This document shows, one piece after another, positions 24,515 through 33,365 of a stretch of 64,000 nt of DNA. The translations under genes and the position numbers were made by a program. This stretch comes from Dermabacteraceae bacterium TAE3-ERU27 (GTDB taxonomy: Bacteria > Actinomycetota > Actinomycetes > Actinomycetales > Dermabacteraceae): the NCBI GenBank assembly GCA_019218415.1, contig JAHUUL010000002.1:518798-582797 (forward strand), in the 5' to 3' direction. Under the pieces are notes generated by a model. It did no database searches and was not told where the DNA came from. It saw only the letters and a program-made list of their open reading frames with translations. The number at the start of each line of letters is the position of its first letter. The first letter of the stretch is position 1.

Positions 24515-26074
24515 TCAGCTAATTTCCATGGATTGCAGCCTAACAGCCGCGGCACCAACAGAAGACTCATCCATGTTAGCAACCCTATCTATATCGAAGG
24601 TTCCCAAAGATTTACCAGCAGTATGGTCAAACACCTCAACCACAATAGTCTGATCAATATCGTAGGAATAAGTTATCTCGATAGGCGCACCTTTAGGGTA
24701 AGGCGGAATGGAAAGGGTACTCTCACCGATGATGGTTACGAACTCAGGATCCGTATCCTCACCTTCAGTGACCTTGACATTAATACCGGTTTGCCTATCA
24801 AAAAGCGTAAAAGCAGGGACACTATGACTTCCCGGAATCTTTGAATTACGTTCAATTACAACAACGTTAGTATCCCGATTACTATCGGAATCCACCAAGA
24901 TAACTCCAAGCGACTGAGAAGTAACGTCAGCAATCGTAAAAGTCTTACCGTTCAAGACGCCGCCGCCGTCACCCACCAGGAAATTACCCGAAGAAGCAGT
25001 CTCCGGACCGCCACTGAGCGCGCCCTGCACTGCAGCCCCCTGAGCAACAGCCTCGTCCGGGTTGACATCAAGCTCAACGCCCTTACCGGACAAATCCTCA
25101 ACCATGGCTTTCACCATCGGCATACGAGTTGACCCACCGACAAGGAGAACATGGTCTACACCGCTCCAGCTTGTCTTAGACTCCGCTAGAACACTCTCAA
25201 CAAGCTCCTTGGTTCGCTCAAGCAAAGACGCAGTGCACTTTTCGAAATCTTCACGGGTAACAGTTACCTTGTAGGGCTTACCGTTGACCGATGTTTGCAC
25301 CTTAGTACTAGCCATAGTTGTAAGCGACTTTTTAGCGATCTCAGCCTTTTCCCTCAAATCTGCCACAACCGCAGTATCGTCAAGAACATCTTTAGCGCCC
25401 TGCGCCTCAAGCTGTTCTGCAACAAAAGTCATCAGCTCATTATCGAAGTCAAATCCACCAAGGTTTCTATCACCATCGGTAGCTATAACTTCAAAGTTAC
25501 TGTCATTAATTTTCAACAGGGTGACATCAAAAGTACCACCCCCAAGATCGTAAACAAGCACAGTCCCAGAGACTTCAGAATTAACCCCGTAGGAAAGCGC
25601 GGCAGCAGTGGGCTCATTTAGCACCCTAAGGACATTTAGTCCAGCAATCTTACCCGCCTGTTTAGTAGCAGTGCGCCGCGCATCATCAAAGTACGCTGGA
25701 ACCGTAATAACGGCGTCGGTCACTTCTTCACCAAGAGCCATCTCAGCATCCTGCTTAAGGCGCTTCAAAATAATTGCCGATACCTCTTCAGCGGTGTATT
25801 CGTTCCCCGCCGTAGAGTCAAACCGCCAGTCAGGATCGCCCATGCGTCGCTTAACGTACTGAACAATGTCATCTGGATATAGGGCAGCCTGACGCTTCGC
25901 TAGAGTCCCAACCAGGGGTTCGTCTACTCCTTCACCAAAATCCTGGAAAAGCACTACGGACGGCGTGGTGGGATCACCCTCCTGGTTTTTTATGATCTCC
26001 GGCTTACCGGACTCCTTGATAACCGCAACAGCACAGTTGGTGGTTCCCAGATCAATACCTATAATTTTGCTCAT
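24515..26074 (-). CDS. Accessory Hsp70 (DnaK-like), without helical lid
   Basis: 519 residues from the ATG at 26074 (a TTG two codons upstream is possible). The ATPase domain is complete: IGIDLGTTNCAVAV, VTDAVITVPAYFDDARRTAT, VLVYDLGGGTFDVTLL, VLLVGGSTRMPMV. A beta substrate-binding domain follows (DVTSQSLGVILVD, FTLFDRQTGINVKVTEGED), and the protein ends soon after, without the alpha-helical lid that brings housekeeping DnaK to 600-640 residues. It is codirectional with a J-like TPR gene and grpE-like gene, all visibly less GC-rich than their surroundings, suggesting transfer. Probably handles a dedicated client set at the membrane. Confidence 0.9.
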   Translation of the reverse strand: MSKIIGIDLGTTNCAVAVIKESGKPEIIKNQEGDPTTPSVVLFQDFGEGVDEPLVGTLAKRQAALYPDDIVQYVKRRMGDPDWRFDSTAGNEYTAEEVSAIILKRLKQDAEMALGEEVTDAVITVPAYFDDARRTATKQAGKIAGLNVLRVLNEPTAAALSYGVNSEVSGTVLVYDLGGGTFDVTLLKINDSNFEVIATDGDRNLGGFDFDNELMTFVAEQLEAQGAKDVLDDTAVVADLREKAEIAKKSLTTMASTKVQTSVNGKPYKVTVTREDFEKCTASLLERTKELVESVLAESKTSWSGVDHVLLVGGSTRMPMVKAMVEDLSGKGVELDVNPDEAVAQGAAVQGALSGGPETASSGNFLVGDGGGVLNGKTFTIADVTSQSLGVILVDSDSNRDTNVVVIERNSKIPGSHSVPAFTLFDRQTGINVKVTEGEDTDPEFVTIIGESTLSIPPYPKGAPIEITYSYDIDQTIVVEVFDHTAGKSLGTFDIDRVANMDESSVGAAAVRLQSMEIS

Positions 26075-26172
26075 TTTCAACCCCAGAATTTAATGGCGAT
26101 GCCCACATGGATCCTTAAGTAGGGTACATCACCTTGCCTAGGACCACAATAGTTAACGATACACACAGAACT

Positions 26173-26184
26173 CTAAGTACTTAG
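26173..26184. promoter_or_regulatory. Palindrome upstream of the accessory Hsp70 gene
   Basis: CTAAGTACTTAG is a perfect 12-bp palindrome about 100 bases before the dnaK-like start. Its position suits an operator. It is not the HAIR or CIRCE sequence of known heat-shock repressors as I recall them. Confidence 0.35.
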
Positions 26185-26244
26185 GTAGATAAACGTCAGT
26201 TGCCTTACAAGACATTTACACCAGCTAACCCAACTAAAGCACAA

Positions 26245-26280
26245 TAAAAAGCACCCTCGCAGGAGCGAAAGTGCTTTTAT
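26245..26280 (-). terminator. Terminator after tmRNA
   Basis: The inverted repeat AAAAGCAC...GTGCTTTT, with an inner CGC/GCG, ends in TTTTTATT on the minus strand, just past the tmRNA 3' end. Confidence 0.8.
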
Positions 26281-26286
26281 TAGTAA

Positions 26287-26654
26287 TGGTGGAGACGGCG
26301 GGAATCGAACCCGCGTCCGATAGTGCGAAACAGGGGCTTCTCCGGGCGCAGTCCATATAGGCGTTTTCTCAGCTACGGCGCTCTCATGGACAAGTCGCCG
26401 ACTAGCTCAGTCGTCTAAGTGTTCAGACAGCCCCAACGACGAGGACTGAAAGCAGTGGCCTTCTGGATGATGGAAGGACCTGAGGCGAAGGCTAGCTCAG
26501 GGTTCCAGACTCGACTCGTTGCTCAGGCAGCGAGGGCGAAGTCAGTGCGCTTAGGTTCGGCACTTATTGTTTTCCCAGGACGTTTACGAGATGACCCGGG
26601 GTTCTCGGCCCGCTTCCCCCTGTAAAACATCTACCGTCGAAACCGATCGTCCCC
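26287..26654 (-). ncRNA. ssrA: Transfer-messenger RNA
   Basis: 368 bases. The 5' end GGGGACG pairs with CGTCTCC at the 3' end (one G-T wobble), followed by ACCA. The T-arm is GCGGGTTCGATTCCCGC. The tag frame at 26561-26523 reads AEPKRTDFALAA then TGA, ending in the ALAA degron expected of this lineage. tmRNA with SmpB rescues ribosomes stalled on broken mRNAs and tags the products for proteolysis. smpB lies just upstream on the same strand. Confidence 0.96.
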
Positions 26655-26798
26655 TTGGTGGAACAAACGATCAACATATAGATGAAGAAACAGGTGGTTG
26701 CTTCTTCAATTGTCAATCGGGCCCGGCTATGGCCGAACCTTCCGTTACATAAGCCTACCGCGCCAGGCCCTCGCAGGTCTAGCCGCAGCTATACGCCG

Positions 26799-27302
26799 TC
26801 AGCTGAGCATTTCCCGCTGGCGCATGGCGCGCAGTGCCTCGCGCTTGTCCTGCTGTTCGCGCAGGGTCTGGCGCTTGTCCCATTCCTTCTTGCCGCGTGC
26901 CAGGGCGATCTCCACCTTGACGTGGCTGCCCACGAAATACATCTTCAAAGGCACGATCGTGAAGCCCTTTTCACGGGTCTTGCCCGTCAGCTTCAAAATC
27001 TCGGCCTTGTGCAACAGCAGCTTGCGCTTGCGGCGCGGGGCGTGATTGGTCCAGGTACCCTGTGCGTATTCGGGGATGTGCACGGCGTCCAGCCAGATCT
27101 CCCCGTTTTCGATGAAGCAGTAGCCGTCCAGCAGCGAAACCCTGCCGGTGCGCACCGACTTAACCTCGGTACCGGTCAAAACGATGCCGGCCTCCCAGGT
27201 GTGGTCGATGTGGTAGTCGTGCAGCGCCTTCTTGTTACTGGCCACCAGTACCCGGCCGTCGTCGGCCTTCTTGGGGCGAGCCCCGCCGCGCTTCGCAGAC
27301 AT
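26799..27302 (-). CDS. smpB: tmRNA-binding protein SmpB
   Basis: 167 residues from the ATG at 27302; an upstream in-frame extension is unconserved and crosses a terminator. Core motifs: VASNKKALHDYHIDHTWEAG, LTGTEVKSVRTGRVSL, HIPEYAQGTWTNHAPRRKRK and FVGSHVKVEIALARGKKEWD, with a basic C-terminal tail (KRQTLREQQDKREALRAMRQ) that enters the ribosomal mRNA channel. It lies between the M23 peptidase gene and ssrA, the usual actinobacterial order. Confidence 0.96.
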   Translation of the reverse strand: MSAKRGGARPKKADDGRVLVASNKKALHDYHIDHTWEAGIVLTGTEVKSVRTGRVSLLDGYCFIENGEIWLDAVHIPEYAQGTWTNHAPRRKRKLLLHKAEILKLTGKTREKGFTIVPLKMYFVGSHVKVEIALARGKKEWDKRQTLREQQDKREALRAMRQREMLS

Positions 27303-27382
27303 GCGCGTCTCCTCCCTACAAACAAAGATCTTTAACTGCACAAGTCTAAAGGCAAAACATCGCCTCCGGACAGCGGCAAAAC

Positions 27383-27428
27383 AAAAAGCGAGGGGCGGCC
27401 CCGGAAAATCCCGGATACCGCCCCTCGC
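27383..27428 (-). terminator. Terminator after the M23 peptidase gene
   Basis: On the minus strand, GCGAGGGGCGGTAT...CCGCCCCTCGC folds with an internal CCGG pairing and ends in TTTTTGTTTT. It separates the ftsEX-peptidase genes from smpB. Confidence 0.9.
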
Positions 27429-27442
27429 CGTAAGCCCTTGGG

Positions 27443-28837
27443 CTACAGGTACTTCATCGCGTTGACGGGCGAGCCGTCCTCGTGAATCTCGAAGTGCAGG
27501 TGGCAACCGGTGGAGGAACCGGTGGTGCCGATCCAGCCCACTACCTGCCCCTGGCTTACCTGCTGGCCCGAGCTGACAGCAAAGCCCTGCAGGTGATGGT
27601 AGGAGCTGGTGATGAGCCTGCCGTTGATGATGCCGTGCACCAGCATCACCTTGCGGCCCGCAGCGCCGTTAAAGCGCGCATACAGCACCCTGCCGGAACG
27701 GGTTGCCCGCACCGGGGTGCCGCAGCTTCCCGCGAAGTCGGTGCCCGCGTGCAGCTTCATGCGGTGGTAGATCGGGTGGAAACGGTAGCCGAACGAGGAA
27801 CTGATCGGTGCATTCGAGGGTCGGATGAAACCGCCCGAGGAGCTACCGGAGTACGAGGAACCAGAGCTGCTCTTACGCTTGGGGCGCGCCGGCGCGGGGC
27901 GTCCCGCCTTGCGTGCCGCTTCTTCGGCCCGGCGCTGTTCGCGTTCCAGGCGTTCCTGTTCCGCCCGTTCACGGGCCAGACGTTCTTCTTCGCGCTTCTT
28001 TTCTTCGGCCAGCAAACGCTGAATGTCACGGTCCAGCGCTGCGGACTCGCTCTGCAGCTGATCCTCGCGCGCCTGGTACTGCGCCTTACGGGATTCGAGG
28101 TCCCCCGCCTGGCTGCGCTGGTTCGCATACAGGGCATCCAATTCTTGCCTGGCCTGCTCCGCCTCCTGCTGCGCGGCGGTACGCTGTCTAACGGATTCCT
28201 CGGATTCCCGCTTCAAGCGCGCGATATCGTTTTCGACCGCCGCAAGCCTGCTCGAGCTGCTGCGGGAGATAGATTCCTGGGTGCGGTGGATGCCCAGCTG
28301 CTCGGACTGGGTCTGCAGGGCAAGCTGATAGTTCTTGCTGCGATCCAGCGCCTCGGCCGGGTCGGAAATGCCCACGAACACGCTCGCGGCGCTCGGCAAG
28401 CCGCCGCCCTTATAGGCGGCAAGCGCGATCTTGTCGCGGTTTTCGGAAACCCGGTTCGCGGCGTCGGACGCCTTCTGCGTCTCGCCTTCCAGGCGCTGTT
28501 TTTCGTCCTGCGCGGTCTGCAGGCGTTCGCCGGTAACGCGGTCCTTTTCCTCCGCCGCACGCAGGTCACGCTGCGCCGCGTTCAGGCGCTCCTGCGCTTG
28601 CGGAATCATCGCCTCGGTTTCCGCCAGTTTGATGTAGGCGTTGCTGAGGTCGGCCTCCGTCTCGGAGAGGTCCTGGCGCAGCTGATTAATCTGGCTTTCC
28701 ACGGTCTGCTTGCGGCGTTCCTTGTCGCCGCGCTCGTCCGCGCTAGCGGCGGGAACCAGCACGCCCATTGCCAGGGTCGCGGCCGCGATCCCCGCGCAAA
28801 GGCGTTTCAGGAAAGGCTTCTTGTCACTCACACGCAT
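27443..28837 (-). CDS. Secreted M23 peptidase with coiled coil (EnvC-like)
   Basis: 464 residues from the ATG at 28837. A signal peptide (KKPFLKRLCAGIAAATLAMG, cleavage likely after ASA) is followed by a long coiled coil of Gln/Glu/Arg-rich heptads to about residue 310, a Ser/Gly linker (SSSGSSYSGSSSGG), and a LytM/M23 domain with zinc ligands in KLHAGTDFAG and GCHLHFEI. Its start overlaps the ftsX stop by one base. EnvC- and PcsB-like coiled-coil proteins couple FtsEX ATPase cycles to wall cleavage at division; this arrangement makes that likely here, either as the hydrolase or its activator. Confidence 0.92.
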   Translation of the reverse strand: MRVSDKKPFLKRLCAGIAAATLAMGVLVPAASADERGDKERRKQTVESQINQLRQDLSETEADLSNAYIKLAETEAMIPQAQERLNAAQRDLRAAEEKDRVTGERLQTAQDEKQRLEGETQKASDAANRVSENRDKIALAAYKGGGLPSAASVFVGISDPAEALDRSKNYQLALQTQSEQLGIHRTQESISRSSSSRLAAVENDIARLKRESEESVRQRTAAQQEAEQARQELDALYANQRSQAGDLESRKAQYQAREDQLQSESAALDRDIQRLLAEEKKREEERLARERAEQERLEREQRRAEEAARKAGRPAPARPKRKSSSGSSYSGSSSGGFIRPSNAPISSSFGYRFHPIYHRMKLHAGTDFAGSCGTPVRATRSGRVLYARFNGAAGRKVMLVHGIINGRLITSSYHHLQGFAVSSGQQVSQGQVVGWIGTTGSSTGCHLHFEIHEDGSPVNAMKYL

Positions 28838-29754
28838 CACACTTTCAGGTATCGGTGCAGCGAAACAATCGAGGAAACGACCGCCAGGCCGACGCCGATC
28901 AGAATCAGGAACGGAGCAATCACCAGCGCGTCGGTCGGACCGACACGTACCAGTTCGCCGCCGATAACCGGCTTCAGCCAGTCGGTAATTACGTACTTGG
29001 TGGTCAGCCACAGTAGGGCCGATGCGATCGTGGAGCCGATCAGCGCGGCCACCGCTCCCTCCAGCAGGAACGGCAGGCGGATAAACACGTTGGAGGCACC
29101 CACCAGGCGCATGATCGCTACCTCGCGGCGGCGGTTTGCGGCAGACATGCGGATGGTGGTGCCGATCAACAGCCAGGCCGCCACCATCATCACGCCGGCC
29201 AGGCCGACGGTGAGCAGCGTGGACTGGTTAAGCGCATCAATTAGAGGCTGGTAGGCGGAGAGGAGGTCTTTCACCTCATCGACGCCCTCGCGGCCCGAGA
29301 AGTACTCCACCACCGCGTCGGAACGGGAAGGATCCTTGAGGGTGATGTGGTACGAAATCGGCATGTCGGCAGCGGTGAAGTCCTGCGCGAAGCCCTCCCC
29401 CGCGAACTGGCGCTGGTATATTTCGAGCGCCTCCTCCTGGCTGCGTTTCGTGTAGGAATCGACGTATTCAGAAAGCGCCGGGCCGTCTAGCGCACCCACC
29501 ACTTCGGCCTGCTGCGCCTCCGTGGCGGGGGCGCCGCTGCAGGTGACGGCGGTGGAATGCTTAGAACACATGTAAACGGTGATCTGCGATTCCCGCACCA
29601 GGTTGTCTTTCATCGCGGAAATCTGGTGCTGACTCAAAATGCCCAGCCCGACGAAGGTCAGCGAAACGGCGGTGACGATGATTACCGAGATAACCATGGC
29701 AATGTTGCGCCACATCCCGGTGAAGATTTCACCGGCAACAAAACGTATTCTCAC
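28837..29754 (-). CDS. ftsX: Cell division permease-like protein FtsX
   Basis: 305 residues. One N-terminal membrane helix (IAMVISVIIVTAVSLTFVGL), a large outside loop holding a Cys pair (YMCSKHSTAVTC), then three membrane helices toward the C-terminus. The outside loop is where FtsX contacts its wall-hydrolase partner. It overlaps ftsE by four bases and the coiled-coil M23 peptidase gene by one, so the three are translationally coupled. Confidence 0.95.
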   Translation of the reverse strand: MRIRFVAGEIFTGMWRNIAMVISVIIVTAVSLTFVGLGILSQHQISAMKDNLVRESQITVYMCSKHSTAVTCSGAPATEAQQAEVVGALDGPALSEYVDSYTKRSQEEALEIYQRQFAGEGFAQDFTAADMPISYHITLKDPSRSDAVVEYFSGREGVDEVKDLLSAYQPLIDALNQSTLLTVGLAGVMMVAAWLLIGTTIRMSAANRRREVAIMRLVGASNVFIRLPFLLEGAVAALIGSTIASALLWLTTKYVITDWLKPVIGGELVRVGPTDALVIAPFLILIGVGLAVVSSIVSLHRYLKV

Positions 29755-30653
29755 CGGGCATCACCAAATTCGTCGTCCTGCGCAAAGGCACTGTCGGAAT
29801 CGAAACGTTCACCACGCCGGATTCGTTCTCCCACGGGCCTAGACTCCGTGCGCGGTTTCTCGGAAACGGTCGGGAGAGCCACCACGGGAACTTCGCTAGC
29901 GGCGTTTTCCTGCTGGGCTTCGTCCACTCGCACCACGGGAATCTCGGAGGTTTCGCTCCTGCCGGGGCCGAGCGGGGAATAGAACGCGTTTTCCTGGTCG
30001 CGCACAATATTGCCGCCGATCAGCTCCACCACGCGCCGCTGTTCGGCATCCACCAGGGAGCGATCGTGCGTGGCCATTACGACGGTGGTGCCGCGCTCGT
30101 TGATCTCGCTGAGCAGCTTCATGATTTCCACACTGGTGACGGGATCGAGGTTGCCAGTCGGCTCGTCGGCCAAAAGAATGCTGGGACGGTTCACGTATGC
30201 ACGCGCAACAGCCACGCGCTGCTGTTCGCCACCGGAAAGTTCGTGCGGGTAACGCTTGCCCTTGCCCTCCAAACCGACCAGTTCGATCATCTCCGGCACC
30301 ATGGTTTTCACCTTGCGGCGGGAGGCACCGATCACCTGCAGCGCGAACTCGATGTTCTGGTAGACGGTCTTCGAGGGCAGCAGGCGGAAGTCCTGGAACA
30401 CCATGCCGATCTGCCGACGCAGCTCGGGCACGCGGCGCGTCGGGATCCGGGAGAGGTCACGCCCAGCAACGTAAACGTGGCCGCGAGTCGGCACTGTCTC
30501 TTTCAGAACCAGGCGCATGAGCGTGGACTTACCGGAACCGGAAGCGCCGATCAGGAAGATGAACTCTCCCTTTTCGATATCCAGTGTGACCCCGTTTAGG
30601 GCAGGATCGACCCCCGGCTGGTAGGTCTTGGTGACATTATCGAAACGGATCAC
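29751..30653 (-). CDS. ftsE: Cell division ATPase FtsE with a C-terminal extension
   Basis: 300 residues; FtsE is usually about 220-230. Walker A is GASGSGKST (near 36), signature LSGGEQQRVAVARAY, Walker B ILLADEPTGNLDP, and H-loop TTVVMATHD. From about residue 226 onward there is an extra acidic, Val/Pro/Glu-rich tail (ETSEIPVVRVDEAQQENA) that looks disordered. FtsE drives FtsX to activate septal peptidoglycan cleavage. Overlaps ftsX by four bases. A 99-base gap to prfB presumably carries a promoter. Confidence 0.95.
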   Translation of the reverse strand: MIRFDNVTKTYQPGVDPALNGVTLDIEKGEFIFLIGASGSGKSTLMRLVLKETVPTRGHVYVAGRDLSRIPTRRVPELRRQIGMVFQDFRLLPSKTVYQNIEFALQVIGASRRKVKTMVPEMIELVGLEGKGKRYPHELSGGEQQRVAVARAYVNRPSILLADEPTGNLDPVTSVEIMKLLSEINERGTTVVMATHDRSLVDAEQRRVVELIGGNIVRDQENAFYSPLGPGRSETSEIPVVRVDEAQQENAASEVPVVALPTVSEKPRTESRPVGERIRRGERFDSDSAFAQDDEFGDAR

Positions 30654-30752
30654 TTTATTCCCGATGACAGATGGACAGGGATACTGCCACGTTACACACA
30701 GGCAGTGGCTGAATGTAGCTTTGCCGCCAAAGCTAACAGGCCAGGCGGCGTG

Positions 30753-31877
30753 TTACTCCGCCGCTTCCGCCGCGTCTCGCGCCTGGCCGACGCGCCAACG
30801 AATACCCGCCTCAAGCAGCGCGTCGATGTCGCCGTCGAACACCGCCGAGGGGTTGCCTTCGGTGTGTTCGGTGCGCAGATCCTTCACCATCTGGTACGGG
30901 TTCAGCACGTAGGACCGCATCTGATCGCCCCAGGACGCCTTGACGTCCCCGGCCAGTTCCTTGCGCTTGGCGTCCTCTTCCTGCTTCTTCAGCAGCAGCA
31001 GGCGGGATTGCAGCACGCGCAGGGCTGCGGCGCGGTTTTGGATCTGGGACTTTTCGTCCTGCATCGAAACCACGATGCCGGTGGGGATGTGCGTCATGCG
31101 CACCGCCGAGTCGGTGGTGTTAACCGACTGACCGCCGGGGCCGGACGAACGGAAGACGTCTACCTTCAGTTCGTTTTCGGGGATCTCGATGGAGTCGGTC
31201 GATTCGATCAGCGGGATCACCTCGACCGCGGCAAACGAGGTCTGGCGGCGGCCCTGGTTATCGAACGGCGAGATGCGCACCAGGCGGTGCGTGCCGCCCT
31301 CTACCGAGAGAGTGCCGTAGGCGTAGGGCGCGGCCACCTCGAAAGTGACCGACTTCAGGCCGGCTTCTTCCGCGTAGGAGGTGTCCATGACCTTGGTCGG
31401 GTAACCTTTGCGTTCCGCCCAGCGCAGGTACATGCGCAGCAGCATCTCCGCGAAGTCGGCGGCGTCCACGCCGCCCGCGCCGGAACGGATCGTGACCACC
31501 GCGTTGCGTTCGTCGTATTCGCCCGACAGCAGGGTGCGCACCTCCAGTTCGTCGAGAGCCTTGCGGATCGAATTGCATTCGTTTTCCGCTTCGGTCTCGG
31601 CGTCCTGGTCTCCTTCTGCCTCGGCCAGTTCGACCATGATTTCCAGGTCATCGATTCGGCTGGAGAGCTCGGAGATGCGGCGCATTTCGGCCTGGGCGTG
31701 CGACAGCGCGCTGGTCACCTTCTGGGCCGCGTCGGTGTCGTCCCACAGATCGGGAGCCGACGCCTGCTGTTCCAGATCGGCGATCCGGGCAGCCAGCTTG
31801 TCCAGGTCGGTGACCTTCTCGATGGAGGTCAGCGTCTGGCGCAGTTGCGGAATAACAGAAGAAAAGTCGTAGCTCAC
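30753..31877 (-). CDS. prfB: Peptide chain release factor 2
   Basis: 374 residues, continuous from MSYDFSSVI. The stop-codon-reading tripeptide SPF is present ([10 protein letters not shown]), as is the GGQ ([17 protein letters not shown]) that triggers peptide release. RF2 recognises UGA and UAA. The E. coli-style programmed +1 frameshift is absent, as usual for actinobacteria. It is upstream of ftsE on the same strand, the conserved prfB-ftsEX order. Confidence 0.97.
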   Translation of the reverse strand: MSYDFSSVIPQLRQTLTSIEKVTDLDKLAARIADLEQQASAPDLWDDTDAAQKVTSALSHAQAEMRRISELSSRIDDLEIMVELAEAEGDQDAETEAENECNSIRKALDELEVRTLLSGEYDERNAVVTIRSGAGGVDAADFAEMLLRMYLRWAERKGYPTKVMDTSYAEEAGLKSVTFEVAAPYAYGTLSVEGGTHRLVRISPFDNQGRRQTSFAAVEVIPLIESTDSIEIPENELKVDVFRSSGPGGQSVNTTDSAVRMTHIPTGIVVSMQDEKSQIQNRAAALRVLQSRLLLLKKQEEDAKRKELAGDVKASWGDQMRSYVLNPYQMVKDLRTEHTEGNPSAVFDGDIDALLEAGIRWRVGQARDAAEAAE

Positions 31878-31955
31878 GATTCACCAGTCTACGCGCAGAC
31901 CTCCCCCTATACCCCGTACATGAGCGTAAGTAGAGGTAACCTCACGCCAGTACGC

Positions 31956-32447
31956 CTACCGGTAAGCGCGACCAACCACCTCGATCCGCCAACTCAATCC
32001 GGTTGCGTGCAGAAACCAGCCGGTCAGCGGCGGAGCGATGTCGGCACTAACTCGCACACTTACCCCGCGCGCATCGGGAGTTAACACCGCAGGGGAAACA
32101 TTCACCGCGCTAATCCCTCCCCGTAGCGCGATCTCCTGCTGGGAATAGGACTTCGCCTGCTGCTCCGCGGCATCTCCGCCTAGCAAAGCAGCGCTGCCAC
32201 CGTATACTCGCGCGTCTGAAACGGATTTGGCGGCTGCCAGCGCAACCCCATCGGCATACCCTTGCAGACTGTTTCGTTGCAGGTAGGCTCCCGTGATCGC
32301 GGTTACCGCCGCGAGCAGCAGCAGGACTACCAGCAGGTAGCCGATCAGCAAAACACTCGCGTTCCCGGCCTCCTCCCGTAGCCGCGCCGCCCGTTTCCGC
32401 CCATGCGCCACCCTACGAATCAAAGGTATGTTCATAACCGCCTTCAC
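31956..32447 (-). CDS. TadG/TadE-like pilus-locus pseudopilin
   Basis: 163 residues. A basic N-terminal stretch (GRKRAARLREEAGNAS) precedes one long hydrophobic helix (VLLIGYLLVVLLLLAAVTAI), then an outside domain of beta character (AVNVSPAVLTPDARGVSVRV). This is the usual shape of the small Rv3654c-type pseudopilins that end actinobacterial tad loci. It overlaps the preceding TadE-like gene by four bases and is the last gene of the cluster. Confidence 0.75.
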   Translation of the reverse strand: MKAVMNIPLIRRVAHGRKRAARLREEAGNASVLLIGYLLVVLLLLAAVTAITGAYLQRNSLQGYADGVALAAAKSVSDARVYGGSAALLGGDAAEQQAKSYSQQEIALRGGISAVNVSPAVLTPDARGVSVRVSADIAPPLTGWFLHATGLSWRIEVVGRAYR

Positions 32448-32914
32448 TGTTTCTTCCCCCGGCTTTCCAACACCGCAATGCTTTCCGCATTAACGGTGAG
32501 CAGCTGCGGACCGTGCGGGAACAGCGGCAGGGTGACAGGAACGCTTGCACGCACCCGCAGATAGCCCCCTTCCCGGAAGCAGTCGTTTTCCAGGCAGTCG
32601 TAGCTGAGGCGCACGCTTTCTTCTTGCAGCCGATAGTCCTGCCCGGCTAACCGCCGGTTTTCTTCTATCAGCAGCTGCGCTGTTTCCAGATCGGGAGCTA
32701 CGGCAAGGATGCGCGCACTATCGCGCGCCAGCAGATCGGCGGCAAAAGCCGCCCGCTGCACCTGCCCGATGCTCACCACCAGGTAGACGCTGGGAATCAG
32801 CAGCACCAGGGCAAGCGCCACGAATTCCACCAGTGCGCTGCCACGCGAATCGGAGATTCTTCGCGCTGCGCAGCGCAGCGGTGCCCAGCAGAGAACCTTC
32901 CGCTCAAAACTCAC
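32444..32914 (-). CDS. TadE-like pseudopilin
   Basis: 156 residues. The segment DSRGSALVEFVALALVLLIPSVYLVV is the TadE signature (a Glu five residues into the hydrophobic helix; shown as SALVEFVALALVLL). The rest is a small outside domain with a Cys pair (YDCLENDCFREGG). It overlaps its neighbours by four bases on both sides, so it is tightly coupled. TadE proteins are minor pilins or assembly factors of Flp pili. Confidence 0.85.
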   Translation of the reverse strand: MSFERKVLCWAPLRCAARRISDSRGSALVEFVALALVLLIPSVYLVVSIGQVQRAAFAADLLARDSARILAVAPDLETAQLLIEENRRLAGQDYRLQEESVRLSYDCLENDCFREGGYLRVRASVPVTLPLFPHGPQLLTVNAESIAVLESRGKKQ

Positions 32915-33354
32915 GGCGCACTTCGCTCTCGGCCATCGTCCCCATTTCGCAGGCGCGGCTGCAACGCGCGCTCAGAGATCGCATTTCCGTGCACTACCAG
33001 CGTTTCCGGCGGCCCAAACACCGTCAACAGCGGCACGCTGCCGTAGAGGGTCACCCGTACCCTGCCCTGCCGGTCCTCACTCGCTTCGGCACGGGCAGCC
33101 AGGGCCGACGGGAGGCGCGCACGCACTATTTCTTCTGCACGCTGGGCCCCATCCGTGGGGGTATTTCCCACCTGCGCCGCAAAACGCGCCCCCTGCGCGG
33201 CGGCATCGAGTAGGCAGTTGTGGGTATGTACAACCAGACAGAGCTGGATGGTGAACAGAGCCACGAGGCTAATCAAGACAGCTATTAGTGGATACTCCAC
33301 AACTGCCCCGCCGGTTTCCTCGCGTAGTCTCCGCCGCCAGTTCAGCTTGCGCAC
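32911..33354 (-). CDS. TadE-like pseudopilin
   Basis: 147 residues from the GTG at 33354; starting at 33438 would overlap the upstream Flp-like gene and add an unlikely stretch, so the later start is preferred. LREETGGAVVEYPLIAVLISLVALFTI has the Gly-x3-Glu motif and helix of TadE (shown: GGAVVEYPLIAVLISLVALF is 20 residues). The outside domain is beta-rich (GRVRVTLYGSVPLLTVFG). Coupled to the next gene by a four-base overlap. Confidence 0.8.
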   Translation of the reverse strand: MRKLNWRRRLREETGGAVVEYPLIAVLISLVALFTIQLCLVVHTHNCLLDAAAQGARFAAQVGNTPTDGAQRAEEIVRARLPSALAARAEASEDRQGRVRVTLYGSVPLLTVFGPPETLVVHGNAISERALQPRLRNGDDGRERSAP

Positions 33355-33365
33355 GGCACCGGCCG

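Noticed and set aside
26287..26654. Protein-coding frames in the tmRNA locus
   Set aside because: Acceptor stem, T-arm, CCA end and tag frame identify ssrA; the short frames here are incidental.
27482..29254. Long plus-strand frame opposite the M23 peptidase and ftsX
   Set aside because: Antisense to two clearly conserved, coupled genes; no family resemblance.
30753..31877. Programmed frameshift in prfB
   Set aside because: The reading frame is continuous from the start codon through GGQ; no in-frame UGA early in the gene.
30705..32084. Long frame opposite prfB
   Set aside because: Antisense shadow of release factor 2, which has intact SPF and GGQ motifs.
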